This document shows positions 1 through 13,340 of a DNA stretch of 64,000 bases, one piece after another (position 1 is the first letter of the stretch; every line of letters begins with the position of its first letter). The notes beneath the pieces were generated by a model. It was not told the origin of the DNA, made no database searches, and saw only the letters and a program-made list of their open reading frames with translations. This DNA is from Acanthochromis polyacanthus (taxonomy: Eukaryota > Chordata > Actinopteri > Pomacentridae). The DNA is taken from NCBI RefSeq assembly GCF_021347895.1, contig NC_067114.1, positions 29,144,373 through 29,208,372 on the forward strand, in the 5' to 3' direction. The position numbers and the translations under genes were made by a program.

Positions 1-1900
1 TTCACAGCACAAACTAGAACATTCACCTGTTAGCAGTGAGCGCTGTCTGCAGGCCCAACGCTGCTCTCATTACAGCATTCAGAGCCGTCAGCTGGACGTG
101 TTTATGATGGGATGCACCGTCGCCGTGATGACAGGGAAACACCGAGCATCAGGCCAAGAATATCCCGATCATTTCAGTATGCATTTATTTATCCGTGCTC
201 TCGTATTGGCAGAGCCGTCAGACTGCAGTTGTAGATGGACGGATAAATATTTTAATGTATTGCTGCATTATTATAAGGGTTCACACTGCGGAGGAGGAAA
301 AGGACCTTATTCAAAGCCAAACTGGGAGAATGGAGCCATGAAGAGGAGGCAGAGCATACTCTTTTTAATTACACACATACAAAAATTAATCATCAACCCG
401 GTTTAATGAAAAGATGATGCGCTGGGCTTTCAGCCTTGAGACTGCAGCATCTTTTTCTCCAAACGCCGGTTCAAGGTTTGATGTCGGTTACCGCATTTCA
501 GTGGCCCCGAGTTCCTTCTGTCTGTCGGCTTTTATTCGCTCTCAGCCACTTGACAAAGCGCTAGACAGGAGCTGCGTTTACGTTTTCCATATCTAGCTCG
601 TCGGCAGAGGCTTTGTGAGGCTTGTGTAAGTTGGGAGTGGAGGGTTGTAAACATGTAGCCAGACTGACTCAGTGGCGCGGTGTTGACGCTAACGGGCTGA
701 TGTTTAGCCAGTGTTTTCTCCTTTTTTTTCTCACCATGGTTACCGTCTCCGTTTAATCTGTTCCAACACTCGCTAATCAGCGTTGAAGCTGGTCTTCACT
801 TTCCTCTCAACCCTGCTGCACAGAACCAGCAGGAAAAGAGCCCATTTTCCCCTCTACCTTTGATGAGAGAAGAAAAGACTCTGCAGATGAAGGACGTTGG
901 GTGTGAATTATTGAACAACGTCCGGCAGCAATATGTCCGCCAAGTATTCAGTAATGGAGATCAGGGGTTCCTTGACCTTAGCGCCGGAGCAGTCCGTTAC
1001 GCTGACAGTTTGCAGAGGCTGATGGAGGAAGCACAGAGACCGCCGGCCATCCTGCCCGTGCACAAAAGCAAACCTTAATCAGTGCTGTTCATGAATTCTA
1101 ATTAGTAGCTTGCACTGTAAACTCACTGTTTTCACCAAATCTTGCTATCGTTCTATCTTCAGCTAATTAAAACACTGGCAGCACAGATTCACAACACAAA
1201 GAGATTCTGAAAGTAGGACCACAAGGACACACAAAAACACACACCTGCATGCCTCTCTCACACCATCATGTGCCGTTCTGTCTCACTTTTGTGACCATAA
1301 AACATTCTGACAGGGCGATAGATCCCATTATAGACACTAAGGCCGTGTTGTCATTATTCATATTCACAAGGTTGAGGCTCCAGTAAAACCAGCCAGCATG
1401 GGGAGTGTTTTCAGGTGGATTCCAGTATTTGTAGACTCCGTATTTAAGTGCACTTGTGGGCCAAATAAAGACGTAAATCGAAGCATTTCAAGAGTAGGAA
1501 TCATTTCCCAACGTAAAGGTGCTTCATTTTATGGCTCCATGTAATTCACTGATAATTTCCAAAGATGTTCCCCAGAAACACAGATGCAGTCTCATGCTAA
1601 TTGTATGTAAGAGAGGGGAAAAAAGCAGTTATTTAGCTTAGTGAATCAAATTTATGAGCAGTCTGTGACTTTCAGAATAATTCATTGGAAGAAATTTAAA
1701 TTACATTTGCAAAAAAAAACCCAACTTAATTGAACAGATACATATGAAAATGAACAAAAGTAGGAGTCTGTGAGGATGTATTCAGGCACAGCAGCACTTT
1801 GAGCCAGCTGTTAGTGTAATGTATTCTGCGTTAAATGAAAACTTCAACTTCATAGCGGTGCTAAATGAACAGGAGATTACTAAAACGAGACAATGGGAAA
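1..1900. other. No recognisable gene or repeat
   Basis: Single-copy-looking AT-balanced sequence. A 72-codon open frame at 860-1078 has no splice sites or family resemblance that I can see. Confidence 0.5.
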
Positions 1901-1919
1901 TATTTTGCATACATTTTTA

Positions 1920-3345
1920 TCAAAAATTTAAAAAAAAAGTTTTTCATGGTCATTATTATCGTTTCTTTACAAATTCCATCATTATTTATTATGAAAACAA
2001 TCACTTATTAATGAAAAATGACTGGATATCACTAAAATGTCAGCTTAATAACGTCTGAATTTAATACCAACCACCTTCTGATGAGCTAAACAATAATAAA
2101 ATGAGCTGATTCAGAAATAGTTTGGATTGTGTTCTTTTTATTAAGTTGAGATGACTCAAAAATAGTCCAAAATGACTTGAAAATGATCCATAATTACAGA
2201 AAATTAGTTCAGAATGACATGAAATTTGTCCTAAGTGACTCAAAAAATGATCCAAAATGATGAAAAAAGATCCAACCTGACATAAAACTTGTTGAAAATG
2301 ACTAGAAAATTGTCCAAAATGGCTCAAAAATTGCCTAAACAATAACAAAATGAGCCGATTCAGAAATAGTTTAGATTGTGTTCTTTTTATGAAATTGAGA
2401 TAATCACGATGGATATTTCCTTTTTAGCAGTATATCAAATTTTATATGGAAAATAACAAATTAAATCACTTTCCACTAAGGTCTCCGTTACAAAAACACC
2501 TCTATAGGAAAAGTGTTAATTCCAGATCACATGACCTGCTCATTTTGTTGCTTTTTTGGTCATTTTCAGTGCATTTTGTGGAAATTTTAGGTCTTTTTGT
2601 GGTCATTTTGAGCATTTTTGCAGTCGGTTCCAGTGTTTTTGTGATAATTTCAGGTGTTTTTGTGGTCATTTTGCAATTTTTTGGTCATCATTTTTTGTCA
2701 TTTTGTGCATTTTTGTGGTCATGTTGTGTCTTTTTATGGTCGTTTTGTGTGTCTATGTTCCCTTTGTTTCTTTTTTGGTCAGTTTCAGACTTTTCAGGGC
2801 ATTTTAAGGTCTTTTTTGCTCATTTTATGCATTTTTGTGGCTGTTTTCTGTCAGTTTACGTTAAATTTAGGCGTTTGTGGTCATTTTGCGTGTCTCTCGT
2901 CATTTTGTGTCTATTTATGGTCGTTTTGTGTGTCTTTGTGCTCCCTTTTTTTCTTTTTGGTCATTTTCAGACTTTTGAGGACATTTTAAGGTATTTATTT
3001 CCTAATTTTATGCATTTTTGTGGCTGTTTTCTGTCAGTTTACGTTAAATTTAGGCGTTTTGTGGTCATTTTGCGTGTCTCTCGTCATTTTGTGTCTATTT
3101 ATGGTCGTTTTGTGTGTCTATGCTCCCTTTGTTTCTTTTTTGGTCATTTTCAGACTTTTGAGGGCATTTTAAGGTCTTTATTTCCTCATTTTATGCATTT
3201 TTGTGGCTGTTTTCTGTCAGTTTATGGTAAATTTAGGCATTTTGTGGTCATTTTGCGTGTCTCTCGTCATTTTGTGTCTTTATACGCTAACTATCTGTCT
3301 CACAGAATCATTTTGTGTTTTTGTGTGGTCATTTTGTGACATTTT
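1920..3345 (+). repeat. Dispersed repeat family 2, rearranged copy with minisatellite
   Basis: The block 1980-2150 (including ACCACCTTCTGATGAGCTAA) recurs inverted at about 51180-50930 and again at 31850-31990. A partial second copy of its inner part sits at 2330-2440. The 2465-2530 block (TTAATTCCAGATCACATGAC) matches the other end of the 50-kb copy at 50220-50290. Between and after these lie TTTTGTGGTCATTTT-type minisatellite units. Here the two end blocks are adjacent and the minisatellite lies outside them, unlike the 50-kb copy. The transposon class is not determinable. Confidence 0.75.
2790..3290 (+). repeat. 183-bp tandem repeat, about 2.7 copies
   Basis: CTGTTTTCTGTCAG recurs at 2841, 3024 and 3207, an exact period of 183 bp, with the surrounding sequence highly similar. 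It is a higher-order unit of the G+T-rich minisatellite. Confidence 0.85.
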
Positions 3346-4590
3346 TTAACCCTAAAATCAGCAATATCGCGATGTTTCTTTACTGTAAATGAAGGAAATG
3401 TTTTACTGTGATTCTACGGTAGCGCTTCTGACAGGATTTTACCGTAAAAAAAAACATTTGTTTTTATAGTGTAGCAGAATAAACCTACAATTATTTACAA
3501 GCATCCAATACTCAAGGAGGTTCAGGGCATAACTTGGAAATACTGAATAATTAACAGTTATAAAAATATCCCCATTATCTAGACACTAGTAACGTTCTAT
3601 CATTAAAAGTAGCTCATAATAGAACAGAAACTAAAGCTGCAGTAAACCAGCAGCTTCTAAGAACAGCACAGTAGATCCAGGACAACAAACTGACACCAAG
3701 CGGCACTTTATGGCTCGCTTCGCCGAAGCCTAATATTAGTTTTGTCTCAGAAATCACCTAAAACAGGAACACGCCTGCCTCTCCTGTAGAAATGCTGCTG
3801 ATGAGGGTTTAACATGCAGCTTCAGAGGCGCTTCCACAGCCCTCTAAAGCTTTGTTTCTCCTGCTGGATATTGTGGAAATGGAGACTTTCGGGTAAAAAA
3901 CAGAGGAGAACAAAAAAAAAAAAACCAGTGTAAAGAAGTTTCCTACGTCAGACCATACGTGCACGTCTCTTTTTAGAAATATGCTTGGAACACGGAATTT
4001 GGTGTCTTTGGGATAATAAATAATCAAATCAGGTTAAAAATGCTCCTAAACACACAAAAAGCAGAATGATGCAGCAGTGATGCATCTTCACACACCCACC
4101 GAACATTCTCTGAATTACTGCTCGTCTCATTCAGAGCCCATCCACGGTAATTAGACCTCAACATTTTCTCAGAATCCACAGATCTTATTTTGTGGAAAGC
4201 TGGAGGAGGGATTATGTGTTCTAATTCTGGTGACACTTCGTTCCAACATTCAAATAATGCACGATGCGGCCTGATTGAGGCGCTGCATTCACTGGGAAAT
4301 AAGAAAAAAAAGGCAAAAAACTTCAAGGGAGCATGATCTCGCTGCTGCGTGGTTCAAAGAGCGCATCATTCACGCCGGATCACGTGTTCGACGGCGACAA
4401 TGAGCAGATCGCTGTGATAAAACTTCAAACCGAAGCCGATCATTTCCCAGAACTCGCAGGACGTGTTTTAGTACGAAAAACGATTCTTGTTGTACGGAAG
4501 GACTGAAATGCACTGTGCAGAATATTTGTGTGTGCTGAGGAGAGATGCCAGACTGATGTTACTACTAGTAGTAAAGTTAGGTTGCTAGGA
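3346..4590. other. No gene seen
   Basis: A short repeat-like patch at 3370-3460 has TTTACTGTGATT and TTTTACCGTAAAAA motifs, common in fish interspersed repeats. The rest is unremarkable. Confidence 0.4.
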
Positions 4591-4594
4591 TACA

Positions 4595-5010
4595 ATGCTG
4601 GAGTGAGATGGAGTGAGGCTGGAGTGAGATGGAGGGGAGGTGTGTGTTGGAGGGGGGGGGAGGTTGAGGCTGTAGAATCAGACAGTACCGCCACTGAATG
4701 CTTATTAGACATCTAGGAGAGAGAGAATGTGACAGAAGGAGGCAGGGAAAGGCAAAAAACAAAAAACGAGGAGAGAAACAAGGGGATAGATGTGGCTGAA
4801 AGGAGCGAGCAGAGGGATGGAGGGATGCAGGAGGAGGAGGAGGGCTGTGAAGATTCCTCCTGACAGTAGAAAGGGGAGCACAGGTGAGAGAGGAGGGAGA
4901 TGGAAGAGAGGAGAAAATGTGTGTGAATCTGAGGGTGTGTGGAAAACTCTGGGGAGGGAGAGAACTGTAGGAGGAGAAGAGATGAGAGAGCGAGCTGCTG
5001 CTGCTGTGTA
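4595..5010 (+). repeat. Purine-rich tract
   Basis: About 400 bp, strongly G+A-biased on the plus strand, made of imperfect GGAG, GAGA and GGAGTGAGAT units. The bias keeps several frames open on the minus strand (Ser/Pro/Leu-rich), which I do not take as coding. Confidence 0.7.
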
Positions 5011-5182
5011 TCCGAGGGAGGGAATGCACACTGCACGGTCAGAAGCATGTGGAAAGCAGGATATTACACCCGCATGTGACTGACGAAGCGGTCGGACGGA
5101 GAACATCTCGTTCAGTCACGAGCGCACTAAACAGGACGGCAGCTAATGTGGCAACTTCATCACCAGGCAGGAGGGCTTAATG

Positions 5183-5631
5183 CAGGGGAGGCAAACTCAT
5201 TTCAGTCAGTCCAGTTTGACCAGTAAAACCACAGCATGACGACCCATAAATAACCACAAATACTCATGTTTCCTTTGTTTTACTGCAAAAATGTTCACAT
5301 TGAAGGAATTATCTTTTAACATGTCACCATGAACAACCTGAAATTTCTAAAGAAAAATAGATTGAATTTCAACAACATTCAGCGTCAGTTTATCATTTTA
5401 TTTTATCATCAAAATGAGACATAAAATGACAAAAAAAGAACAAAGAACAATCTAGTATTTTACTTTGTGATTAAACAACTTGTCATGCTCTAGAAATTAT
5501 TTTAAATTTATAGTTTTTCTAATTTACAATCTGCAGTTAATGTCTTCTCTGTAATTGTTACACTTTGAGGGCCGGATTGGACCCTCTGGAGGACCACTTT
5601 TGGCCCGTCGGCCACATGTTGGACACCCCTG
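5183..5631 (+). mobile_element. Non-autonomous hAT element, minisatellite family, copy A (449 bp)
   Basis: It starts CAGGGGAGGCAAACTC and ends TTGGACACCCCTG, an imperfect terminal inverted repeat of hAT type. The flanking 8-mers gcttaatg (5175-5182) and gcttaata (5632-5639) are a 7/8 target duplication. The 3' block with CTGGAGGACCACTTTTGGCC is shared with all other copies. The internal minisatellite is nearly absent (about 50 bp near 5410-5460), so this is close to the minimal form. Confidence 0.85.
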
Positions 5632-6030
5632 GCTTAATATTTCAGGAAATCCAAAGACTATATTCCCTGAGATTTTTAAATACATGCCAGAGTTTTCAAA
5701 AATCATCATCATCGGGGCAGGGGGAGCAAATCTATCAGGGAGTGTAGGAGTCTCCTACCTTAGAAAAATGCTAAATTTAACTCATTTTTTAAATTCTAAA
5801 AAAAACAAAACAGTGAAAACATAGGTTTCTTTAAGGATTCTTTCAGAAATCAATGCACTGTTGTACGTTTGTTTGCACAGAAAAGTATTATTTCCATAGA
5901 TCCGTTCCAGCCCTCACCTTTTAACCATGAGCTCTGAGCCGTGAGTGAAAGGATGAGATCGCCGGTACAAGCAGCCAGAATGAGCTTCCTGTGTTGGGCG
6001 GCTGGGTATAGGCTCACAGACAGACCAGGG
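5632..6030. other. No gene seen
   Basis: AT-rich sequence with no recognised element. Confidence 0.4.
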
Positions 6031-6039
6031 AGTAGTGTT

Positions 6040-6232
6040 GCTCGGTTTTCTGAGCGTGTCCAGCTGCTAGGAGACCCCGGGCCAGCCCCAGAACTTGCTG
6101 GAGGGATTATCTATCTCATCTGGCCTGGGAACGCCTCAGGATCATCCAGAGATGGACGTCTGAAATGACCTGCCTCACCTGCCTCCTCCGCAGCCCGACC
6201 CCGGATAAGCAGAAGAAAATGGATTGATTTTC
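6040..6232 (+). mobile_element. Non-LTR retrotransposon 3' remnant
   Basis: The sequence contains TGGCCTGGGAACGCCTCAGG, followed by CCCGACCCCGGATAAGCAGA and AGAAAATGGATTGA. This is the familiar end of a fish LINE reverse-transcriptase frame (WPGNASG...) and its 3' tail. It is decayed and truncated at the 5' side. Confidence 0.65.
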
Positions 6233-7319
6233 TTCACATTTCCACAGCTGCAGCTCAGTGTGACTCAGTGGATGTAGAAAGCATGTCTAAGCCTGCCACT
6301 GGACGCTCATTTCAGCCGGCTTTGTCCTCCCCGTTTTACCGTTTTCTTCAACAGCCTCAAAGCCGCAATTCAGAAAAGAGTTGAGAGGTGTGGGACGGAC
6401 GGGAGGAGGACAGACCGTGGTCACATGTTGGCCATGTTCAGCTCAACATACAGCTGAGAGGCAGCTTCTCAACTATGAACATGATTAAAATTAAATACGG
6501 TTCCAGACTCACCAATGAGCTCCACATGTGTTTGAGAACGACCCTGACACCATTCAGATCACGATTCAGAATACTGGCAGCTCAGTTCTCCCATTCAGTA
6601 GCAGAGATACAAATGTTAGTGACAGAAGACGGGAAAAAATGTAAAACTGTTCAACTGTTTACATTTTTTAGCTTTAGGTAATGTTAAAAATGTATATAAG
6701 TTGGTTCAGGTTCAGTCATTATTTTTCACTCCATTTTTAGATGTACAGTTATATTAAAAGCTATTTATTAATAAATGTTGTCAAACATCGTACTGAATTT
6801 ATTTTATGTGACGGTCAGTTATTGATTACATGCAGACGCTAATAAAACTACCAGGTTACATCAACAAATATCACACTAATTTAAGTCAGATGATGATGTT
6901 CCAGACCTTTGCTTCAATACATCTTCTCTGACTGGACCTCTTTGAATTTTAGTTGAACACCCCTGATCTAGAGAATGGACTGGGTCAGTAAAGCTATCCT
7001 GAAGTCAGTGTTACCTTTTAATGCATGTTAAAGCTGATGCAAAGTGTTATTACTGCAGACTGCACATCAACGCTGGACGTTGCCTCTGGGTCTGAAAAGT
7101 GACGCCAGTGCAGAGTTGACTTAAACTGGCACTAACAGCCACCAGGGGGCGACTCTTCTGACCACAAGAAGAAATCTGATTGAACAGAAGTCTATGAGAA
7201 AATAACCCTGCTTCTATCTTGATCTGTTAAATTAGTAAACATCTTCATGATGGTTTTATGTTCTCAGTCGCTAGTTTTCAGACTTTTTGAATACAGCATG
7301 ATGTCAATTTGGAAATTAT
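6233..7319. other. No gene seen
   Basis: Mostly unique-looking sequence. A faint trace of the hAT minisatellite family end (GAACACCCCTGATCT) lies at 6954-6968. Confidence 0.4.
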
Positions 7320-7838
7320 CTGTCATGAACAGGCATGTAGAACCCAAGCAGCAGGCAGACAGACAGGCAGGTGGATAAATAAACTGGGTTTTAATAAGAC
7401 AATAACATAAAACTCTCCCCGTGGGAGGCACAGAAACTACAGACGGGGCTAAACGAAACTGAAACTGAAGGCGACGGCGCGGGGCCGTGGTGGGAGCTTA
7501 ACTAACAGGGAGAGGTGACTCACGAATGTCAGGGGAATCATGAGACGAGGTGGGGGGCAGAGCTGAGGAATCCTAGTGGCGAGGATGTGGTGAGGACAGA
7601 GGAGCGGGCAGACCAGGAGCGGACGACGGAGGGGTGACGAGCAGACGAGGGTTTCCGGGGTGAGGAGAGGAAGACGGAGCAGGTGAGAAAGTCCAAATGG
7701 CGGTGTGTGCATAACGGAGAGCTGTATGCAATGGTCCAGCAACGAGCCGAGGGAAGAGCCAGGCTTTATGCTGAGCTGATCGCTCAGCTGCGCTCTTCCG
7801 CAGCTGCTTCTGAGCAGGAGAGGGAGGGGCCATGACAG
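7320..7838. mobile_element. Possible MITE or other short dispersed element with CTGTCATG ends
   Basis: It begins CTGTCATG and ends CATGACAG, an exact 8-bp inverted terminal match. TAT flanks both sides and could be a 3-bp target duplication. The interior is G-rich and keeps the minus strand open at 7859-7449, without family features. The general plan (TTTTAATAAG near the left end, GAGGGAGGGGCCATGACAG at the right) is one I associate with a common fish repeat, but the class is unsure. Confidence 0.5.
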
Positions 7839-9539
7839 TATCATCTCATTTAGAGTCAAACTGTCTCATTTAGAGTCTTTAAGTTGTCTTTCAGATCCTC
7901 TGCTTCCTTCTCACATATAGTTTCAAAAGATCAACATGACAAAGGAGTAAATAAAACCAAACTACTGGTTTGAAAACAGCAGTCTGCAAACCACTGGGTG
8001 ACGTTGCAGCGTCTACATCAGCTCACAATGGATGGTTATTGTTACTGGTGTGTGAGTAATAAACGTTTCACCAATATCTTCCATCAACAATCTGACACGG
8101 ATGTCCTACTTCACTCAGCGATTGGACGGATGCTCGGAGAAAGGAAAGCGGCTCCTTCCTTTGTCCCTCCTTCTGCTATTGCACAGCTACTTCCATTACT
8201 TTTCACTCGTACAGCCGAGTGCAACATCGTGAATACCTTCAAGGACAGACTGTACACGAGTACAGTATGAGTCATTATCCTCACTTCTGGGAATACAAAG
8301 ACATGAAAAAGACACTGCACCCTTGGGGAAGGATCAGGAAGACATCGTGATGCAGTGGGGAGGAGGCCGTGATGGTCATTTTAGACATTTAGATGTTACA
8401 CAACGATATCTAATGCGTGATAGTTTGTTTCCAGAACAAACACACAAAGGGGTCCAGGATCGTCCAATATGAAAGGGTTCCCAGTGAATAGTGGGCTGGA
8501 AGTTGGACAATAAAATCTTGCTAGCATTCAGAGATTAAATTCATCTTGTGGGCTTTATATTACCTAACTTCAGATGTAGTTATTGCCCCTGATTTTATAT
8601 ATGTTTCTACTTTTCTTTGCTCACGTCGAAGGTGTTTTTTAGCCTAAATTCAAGAAGTTAAAGTGTCCAGGTTCCAAGATATAGAAAAAAGGTACGACTT
8701 CATGGCATTCAGAAACGTGTTCGTCACCAGATTCAGTGGACTTCAGCTTTTGGTTTCTGATTCGAAAGTAAAGCAGCAGCTGTTTTTATTTGTTTGTTGA
8801 TTATGCAAAGAAAGACCCACATTCAATAATTTACTCATTTTGTGATTGTAGCTACTTTTGGAAGATTTGGTTTTAATGTGAAATAGTGGAAACTCTGAAA
8901 AGAAATAAACACACATCCTCTTACTAGACTGGGAAAAAAGAGAAATGCTATTATGTGAACATAAAAAGTCAATAGCCATCCAAAAGAACAAACTGGCTCA
9001 GTTTGAAATCACATGTGGAGATGTATAACTACATGAAAATGGGCTTTGACACTTTAACTTGGTTGTTTTTCTGATACGGGCCTTTTTTAATTCTTTCTTT
9101 TTTGCCTAAATGTAGAAAATATCACCAGTAAGAACATAATTAGATGAAGAATTTAAGGATCATAAGATATTCCAGTTGGAAAAGGAGAACAGATGTCGTT
9201 ACTCGATAGCGATCGTTGGCATATTGTATGTTAATTCAACAGATGTGAACTGCTTGTTTTAGCTCTGTGGAGTAAATGTGTGTTGTTATTGAGTTTAAAA
9301 GTCTGGTGATGCTTCGGGGCAACTGACCTGCAAACAGCACCAGCAAACTGATCAACAGTAGGTAACGCAGCCTGGTGCTGATTTCCAATTAAATCACAAC
9401 CGACATCTCCCTTCCTCCCTTTATCCTTCTTAAAATGTAACGTACTACCTTTTATTTTGACTGTTGTGTCCCAAATACCAAGTCATATTCCTTGTATGTA
9501 AATACCTATTTGGTCATTGAACAAACTCTGATGCTAAAT
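7839..9539. other. No gene seen
   Basis: No exon, RNA gene or element that I can name. Confidence 0.4.
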
Positions 9540-10020
9540 CACTGTTTTGAAAAAGTAAGTGCTGTTTGGGTTGTGTAATTTTGGATGATTTTTGTGTAAA
9601 ATTGGACGCTTCTGTCATTTTGAAAGCAAAAAAGAATAATTTTGGAGTCCTTTTAGGTCATTTTGAACTTTAATTGACTCAGAATTTTGTAGCTTTGGAT
9701 GTTTTTATGTCATCATGAATCATTTTAAAAATAATTTTGGACTAGTTTTAGGTAATTGTAAGTCATATTGTTGACATTTTTGGACAAATTTCAGACAAAT
9801 TATGTACGATTTGTGTATAATTTTGAGTAATTTCTGAAAACACATTTGAGTTCTGGTAAAAAGAAAAATTTAAAAAAACACCATTGTGGATATTTCTGTT
9901 ATTTGGGGGGAAAATTTAATCATTTTGGAGTCCTTTAAGGTCTTTTTGAAATATTTTTTTCATTATCTTTGAGTTCAATTTTTGTCATTTTGGACAAATT
10001 TTGAGAACTTTTGGGCGACT
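9540..10020 (+). repeat. Degenerate T-rich low-complexity tandem repeat
   Basis: Loose repetition of TTTTGGA, GTCATTTTGAA and GTAATTTTGG motifs about 20-25 bp apart. It is akin to 24690-25080 and, inverted, to 2150-2340. Confidence 0.55.
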
Positions 10021-11249
10021 TGCAGGAAGTCAGAAGGAACTAAAACTTCAAAGGTTTTAAAAGACTCCCTTGAGTCAAAATCCATTTTTATGTGCTGAAA
10101 GACGCATCATGACTAAAATAAGCAGTCAGTGACATGACTGAGCACTTCAAACCGCAGTGAACCAAAGACAGCCACGGATTCAGACTCTGAGCCAAACATG
10201 TACGGCTGAGTTACTCTATTAATACTGCCTGCCTTTGTGCAGCATAGTTTTACAGCATTTAAGTAGAGTCATGGGGTGAGCTGGTGTGCTAGAGCTGCAT
10301 TAAAAGGGATGGGGGAGTCCAGAAAAGGGTAGAGAGAGAAGGCAACTGTAGTTTCATCTAAAGGTACATGTTCACTTGATCCAGCGATTACCCGCATCCC
10401 ATTCATTGGCCGTGTTGTGGTGCGTCCCGAGCTGCGATCTGGTGCGTCTTCGATGCGGCACGCGGACACTTCACGCATCGCGAAACTTTCGTCAAACGTC
10501 TAAACTAGCCGTTGGTGAACTAAAACCAGGACAGATCTAGCAGGTTATTTCTCACCTCAAATGCTTTCAGAAATACTTTTCCCTGAATTGTTTTTGCAAT
10601 AAAAGAGAAATTTTGTGACAGAGTCGTCATTTTGATGCGGCTTGAAATCCAGGAGCAGACAGCTCCCGAGTCGATTCGTTCATCCAATCAAGGGCAGGAT
10701 AGTTGGAGAAGAAGGTCAGCAGGAGTTAAACACCAACTACTGGCCTCAAGGACACGCCCAGAAGGCAGGAGACTTTCAGATGTGGCACGTTTACATGCAG
10801 GAGAAAAGCATCCAGTGGACACGCAGCATGAGGCATTTTAGGAATTGACTGTTTTAATGGAAAACACTTCTAAATATGTAACTTTGAGGCAAAAATATGA
10901 GTGTTTAGGGGTTTAATCAACATCCAGAGATGGGGTTTAAATGTAACGGTAATGGATTGTTGAAGCTAATTTAAGGGTCTGCACAAGCTCATTCAAATAC
11001 TTCCACACCAAAGCAGGAAAAGCACACACACACTTTCCCAAACTATTACGATCACAAAGTTGGAATCTATTTTGTTTAATATGCAACTACATCCTCTAAT
11101 GTGGAGCTTACCCTTATTAGGTACTAGATCTTAGATCTTGATTTTAACCAACCTTTAAAATTCTTCTTACACTCTTATCATTATTAATTTATTATCTGAT
11201 GTATTTTTATTCTTTTAACTGTTCGCTTTATTTATCTTATCTTACAGGG
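10021..11249. other. No gene seen
   Basis: A short CpG-richer patch at 10380-10500. Nothing recognised. Confidence 0.4.
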
Positions 11250-11620
11250 CTTTTATTCTATTTATTTATTTATTTATTTTTTTAACTCCAGTGTTTCCTC
11301 AGGAGGGTCCTCCACACTGGGGGCCAAAGGGTCCAGATGCTGGCGCCCCCGGTGGTCAAGGCCTGCGACTCCTTCCAGTGTGGACGACCCCAATGGAGGC
11401 GTTTTCCAGGATCCTCAGTGCCATGCCGTGTCTCCCTACAGTCTGTGGTGAGTGTGGTATGCGTGTGCATGTGCATGTGCAGTTGCATGTATATATATGT
11501 ACATACCAAGAGTGGGAGGGACAGGTTTTCTTATTTTTAATTTAATGTTGTACAGCACTTTGTGTTGCATTTTTACTGTATGAAAAGTGCTGTATAAATC
11601 AAGTGTGACTGATTGAGATC
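11250..11620 (+). mobile_element. Probable LINE 3'-tail remnant
   Basis: The stretch at 11545-11600 (TTGTACAGCACTTTG, then GAAAAGTGCTGTATAAATCA) is the usual 3' untranslated tail of fish L2-like LINEs. The G+C-richer part at 11290-11450 has no clear reverse-transcriptase motif. Confidence 0.45.
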
Positions 11621-13129
11621 TAGCTTCACCAGAGTCTGCTGGCGTCTCTTCCCTATCACAGAAAGACAGGCTGACGTCTACATTATCGCCCATTGTTTCT
11701 GCAGTTTTGTTTCAAAAAGAAACAAGGTGTGAAAGAGATGCGGGGATGAAAGATACAGATATCGTACGAGAGAGATGGTGACAGAGAGACCAAGAGACGG
11801 AGGCAGAGAGCGAGCGAACTAAGCAGAGAGGCAGCATGCTCCTAACCTCAGGGCAGAGCAGAGTGTTATATTCCCATGGCTACTATTGTGATAGACACCG
11901 AAACCAAACCAGACAGCAGGCTGCTTAACACTCAGCATCGCACCCTCTTTAATCTGACAAAATACAGCCCAGCCGAGAGCTGGATGGATGGATACACACA
12001 CACACACACACACAGACCTACATAGAAAAACAGGACAGCACATGTACGCACGCACACACACACTCACTCACTCACAGACTCCTCTTCACAGTTACAGCTC
12101 TGAATCTAAAATGAGGATAAATATTTGATAAGGAATGCCTTGTGAGTTGAATTTGCAGACAAATCACGTCCTTCTCCGTGTCCGCGCGAGAAAAAATAAA
12201 AGAAAGAAGACATCACACTCTTTAAGGGAGGATCTAGGTCAAATACAGTGTATCTTCTGCAGGCCTCTCTGTTTGCCTTCAGACCTTTCTGCTGAGGCTA
12301 CACGGGTAGAACGAAAATCAATCTTTCAATCAATCACCACTTATCCTTTTTCTGGTCCGTAGAGTTTTGGAATCATTCTCAATATTCATTGACACCACAC
12401 CTCACCAGTCACAGTTGGTGATCATTTGGTGATTGTGTCTTTAGTGGCTTGAATATTATACTTCAAGCTCCGTAGGAATGCTGCACGTCTGAATGTTTTC
12501 TAGTGGAAATTTTCGTAGTTGAAAAAAGAAATATGTTGCGGCAGCAGCTGAGGCTTTCTGCCTTCAAGCTCCAGAATTCTGCATTTCTCACGCTGTAACC
12601 GATCCAAGCTGTTCCTCCACTAATTGCACCTTGTGTTAATCATGGGTGTGACTCCCATTTATTTCACTGGATCGGCTGCTGGAAGAGCTCCTGCTTCTCA
12701 GAGAGTTGAGGAAACAAGTAATGTGGCAACACAGACGGCCAAATCTTAGAAGAAAATGCTGGTTTTCCTAACAAGGGAAGCAAAATGGTTCTTCCAGGTG
12801 GCTAATTTCTTTTGAGTTAACATTCAGCCACACTCAAAAATAAACCAATCAACTTTTTTTCCCCATGAATCCAAGTTACTATGTAGCTTAGTAAGATACC
12901 AACAGCCACATTAATGGGAAATATATCAGGCTGAATTAAACTTCAGTTATCCTTTCAGTATATCTGCAAATTATGATGACAGTTCTGATTCAAGAAGTGA
13001 CTTTGGATATTCAGTTATTTTACTGATTCAACTGCTTGCAAACAATGAAGAGATGAACAATCCTGAGGCTCAGGAGTAGGGTTATAAGTTGGGTGTGTTT
13101 CATTATAACATTAAATATAACCTCTATCC
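11621..13129. other. No gene seen; short (CA)n tracts
   Basis: An (AC)n tract lies at 11994-12014 and a broken one at 12048-12064. No exon recognised. Confidence 0.5.
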
Positions 13130-13340
13130 ATCTTCCTCCACTAATCCGAGTTTGGGATGTTTTCAGGCCCGATGAGATTTAAAACCCCTCTAGAAGTTCT
13201 GGGTCTCCTTCTAGTTGGACGTGCCTGAAAAACCTCCAAAGGAAGACGACCAGAAGGAATCCTGATCTGATGTCCGAGCCACCTCAGCTGGCAAAGGACG
13301 TCAAAGACCAGCCATCTAACAGAGGAAACACATTTTGACC
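13130..13340 (-). mobile_element. Non-LTR retrotransposon coding remnant
   Basis: The minus strand reads LRWLGHQIRIPSGRLPLEVF then QARPTRRRPRTS, a degenerate form of the WLGHV.RMP..RLP..VF.A...G.R..GRPR tail of fish LINE reverse transcriptases. No ends could be fixed. The stretch to about 13620 may be part of the same decayed copy. Confidence 0.6.

Noticed and set aside
860..1078. 72-codon frame with an ordinary-looking composition
   Set aside because: No homology I recognise, no splice signals and no neighbouring exons; too short to call.
2446..3339. 297-codon Phe/Val-rich open frame
   Set aside because: Produced by the 183-bp T+G-rich tandem repeat in family 2.
7449..7859. 136-codon minus-strand frame
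   Set aside because: Lies in the repeat with CTGTCATG ends; Pro/Leu/Ser-rich with no family features.
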